NCBI GenBank assembly: GCA_947455015.1
Contig: CANGMY010000088.1
Location: 1-6,472, forward strand
Length of the DNA: 6,472 nucleotides
Origin: Microthrixaceae bacterium
Lineage (GTDB): Bacteria > Actinomycetota > Acidimicrobiia > Acidimicrobiales > Acidimicrobilacustridaceae
Reading direction: 5' to 3'
Positions 5,202 through 6,472 of the stretch are shown here, in pieces. A program made the translations under genes and the position numbers. Within the stretch, counting starts at the first letter, position 1; every line of letters starts with the position of its first letter. A model generated the notes under the pieces. It did no database searches. It was not told the origin of the DNA and was given only the letters and a program-made list of their open reading frames with translations.

Positions 5202-6472
5202 GTGACTGATCAGCCCCGCAGCTACGCCATCCGCACCTATGGGTGTCAGATGAACGAGCACGATTCCGAACGTATCGCTGGGCTCCTCGAAGCCGATGGG
5301 CTGGTTCTTGCCGAGTCGGATGAAACCGCCGACGTCATGGTGTTCAACACCTGCTGCATCCGTGAGAACGCCGATAACAAGTTCTACGGGCATCTCGGTC
5401 GCTTCAAGAACATCAAAGAAGAACGCCCCGATATGGAAATCATCGTGAGCGGTTGCTTGGCGCAGAAAGATCGCGACGCCATCGCCGCTCGTGCCGGACA
5501 CGTCGATGTTGTTGTTGGCACTCACAACGTGCACCGCGCGGTGGAGTTGCTGCACGAATCGCGACAGTCCGGACCCATCACCGAAATCTGGGACGAAGCG
5601 CTTGATGACGCCGCAACGTTCCCCTCGGCGCTCGCAGTGCGACGTGAAGTCGATTGGTCGGCCTGGGTCACTATCCAGGTTGGTTGCGACAACACCTGTG
5701 CCTACTGCATCGTTCCGGCCGTTCGCGGTCGCGAGATCAGTCGTCCGTTCGGCGAATTGCTGACCGAAGTTGAACGCCTTGCCAGCGATGGCGTCAGGGA
5801 AATCACGCTGCTCGGACAGAACGTGAACTCTTACGGACGCGACCTCACGAGCGCTCGCCGTGCGCTCGACCCTTCTGCCGACGACGCTGCCATCGTCGGG
5901 GCTCAGTGGCTTGAGGACCGTCGCGCCCGACCACTCTTTGCCGATCTCCTGACCGCGGTGAGCAACATCGACGGCATCGATCGAGTGCGATTCACGAGCC
6001 CGCATCCAAAAGATCTTCGTGAAGACACCATTGCGGCAATGGCATCGAACCCCTCGGTGTGTCCGCACCTCCATTTCCCATTGCAGTCAGGCAGCGATCG
6101 GGTGCTCGCGCTGATGCATCGCGGCTACACCGCCGAGCGTTACCTCGAAAAACTTGCTGCAGCCCGTGCCGGAATTGCCGACCTTGCGGTGACGACCGAC
6201 ATCATCGTTGGGTACCCGGGCGAAACCGAAGCCGATTTCGAACGCACACTCGAAGTCGCCGCTGCTGCGGAATACGACTCTGCATACACGTTCATCTTTT
6301 CACCACGCGAAGGAACCGAAGCGGCCGACATGGTCGATCAGTTCTGCGATCCAGTGGAAGTTGGCGATCGCTTTGAGCGATTGCGTGTCGTCGTTGAACG
6401 CTCTGCGCTTGCCAAGCACATGGCTCGCATCGGTCGCACCGAACACATGATTGTTGAAGGCCCGTCGAAGCG
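5202..6472 (+). CDS. miaB: tRNA-2-methylthio-N6-dimethylallyladenosine synthase MiaB (3' truncated)
   Basis: The first 423 codons are visible, and the frame runs off the right edge inside the TRAM domain. MiaB is a radical-SAM methylthiotransferase that converts i6A37 to ms2i6A37 in tRNAs reading UNN codons. The N-terminal domain carries the three auxiliary-cluster cysteines C15 (TYGCQMN), C51 (FNTCCIRE) and C85 (SGCLAQK). The radical-SAM CxxxCxxC motif is C162, C166 and C169 (GCDNTCAYC). LLGQNVNSYG at 203-212, FTSPHPKDL, LQSGSD and DIIVGYPGET follow in the family order, and VEGPSK at the edge is the MiaB-type TRAM. The GTG start is chosen because the next in-frame ATG (5250, residue 17) lies after C15 and would remove an essential ligand. 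Residues about 216-243, rich in Ala, Arg and Asp, lengthen the segment between NSYG and RPLFADLL compared with E. coli MiaB. RimO is the paralogous alternative, but motifs and TRAM favour MiaB. Confidence 0.95.
   Translation, partial: MTDQPRSYAIRTYGCQMNEHDSERIAGLLEADGLVLAESDETADVMVFNTCCIRENADNKFYGHLGRFKNIKEERPDMEIIVSGCLAQKDRDAIAARAGHVDVVVGTHNVHRAVELLHESRQSGPITEIWDEALDDAATFPSALAVRREVDWSAWVTIQVGCDNTCAYCIVPAVRGREISRPFGELLTEVERLASDGVREITLLGQNVNSYGRDLTSARRALDPSADDAAIVGAQWLEDRRARPLFADLLTAVSNIDGIDRVRFTSPHPKDLREDTIAAMASNPSVCPHLHFPLQSGSDRVLALMHRGYTAERYLEKLAAARAGIADLAVTTDIIVGYPGETEADFERTLEVAAAAEYDSAYTFIFSPREGTEAADMVDQFCDPVEVGDRFERLRVVVERSALAKHMARIGRTEHMIVEGPSK

Noticed and set aside
5250..5252. ATG as an alternative start of miaB
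   Set aside because: It would remove C15 of the TYGCQMN motif, an iron-sulfur ligand; the upstream GTG at 5202 keeps it.
4950..6074. Open frame of 374 codons on the minus strand across the end of recA and miaB
   Set aside because: It is antisense to two unmistakable conserved genes, shows no recognisable domain, and spans the recA terminator; long antisense frames are common in GC-rich genes.
1..6472. CRISPR arrays, tRNA or rRNA genes, transposases, phage genes, defence or toxin-antitoxin systems
   Set aside because: I looked on both strands and saw no repeat-spacer pattern, RNA gene or mobile-element gene; the region is housekeeping.

Overview
The window is an ordinary, densely packed bacterial chromosome segment. 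It carries seven genes, two of them cut by the window edges, in the order rimO (3' end) > pgsA > ltrA-like > cinA, then msrB on the opposite strand, then recA > miaB (5' part). The linkage of rimO, pgsA, cinA, recA and miaB is a known actinobacterial arrangement. The moderately GC-rich sequence, the SOS operator of the Gram-positive/actinobacterial type (GAAC-N4-GTTC) and the wording of the PgsA and MiaB motifs all fit Actinomycetota. From memory the proteins look most like the Acidimicrobiia or a related uncultured lineage; that finer placement is an inference.

Left part (1-3276, plus strand): the end of the ribosomal S12 methylthiotransferase overlaps the start of pgsA (phosphatidylglycerolphosphate synthase) by one base. 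A polytopic LtrA-family membrane protein follows after 21 bases. Its stop overlaps the cinA start in an ATGA junction behind a strong ribosome binding site. The four genes are probably read together, although the LtrA gene also has a candidate near-leaderless promoter of its own.

Middle (3268-4005): cinA and msrB converge with 12 bases between their stops and a small GC hairpin over the cinA stop. The msrB-recA divergent region holds the clearest regulatory site of the window: a LexA box sitting exactly in the 17-base spacer between a -35 and a -10 element, so recA is predicted to be SOS-inducible. The roughly 160-base recA leader contains a repeated GC-rich motif and several possible hairpins.

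Right part (4006-6472): an intact, intein-free recA ends just before a 15-bp perfect stem-loop. The tRNA-modifying methylthiotransferase miaB then starts at GTG, apparently from a leaderless promoter. No recX lies between recA and miaB.

There are no RNA genes, mobile elements, CRISPR arrays or phage genes, and nothing that amounts to a novel system. The points worth checking are regulatory (LexA promoter, leaderless starts, leader repeats) and small protein peculiarities (PgsA motif spacing, MiaB insertion, MsrB cysteines).
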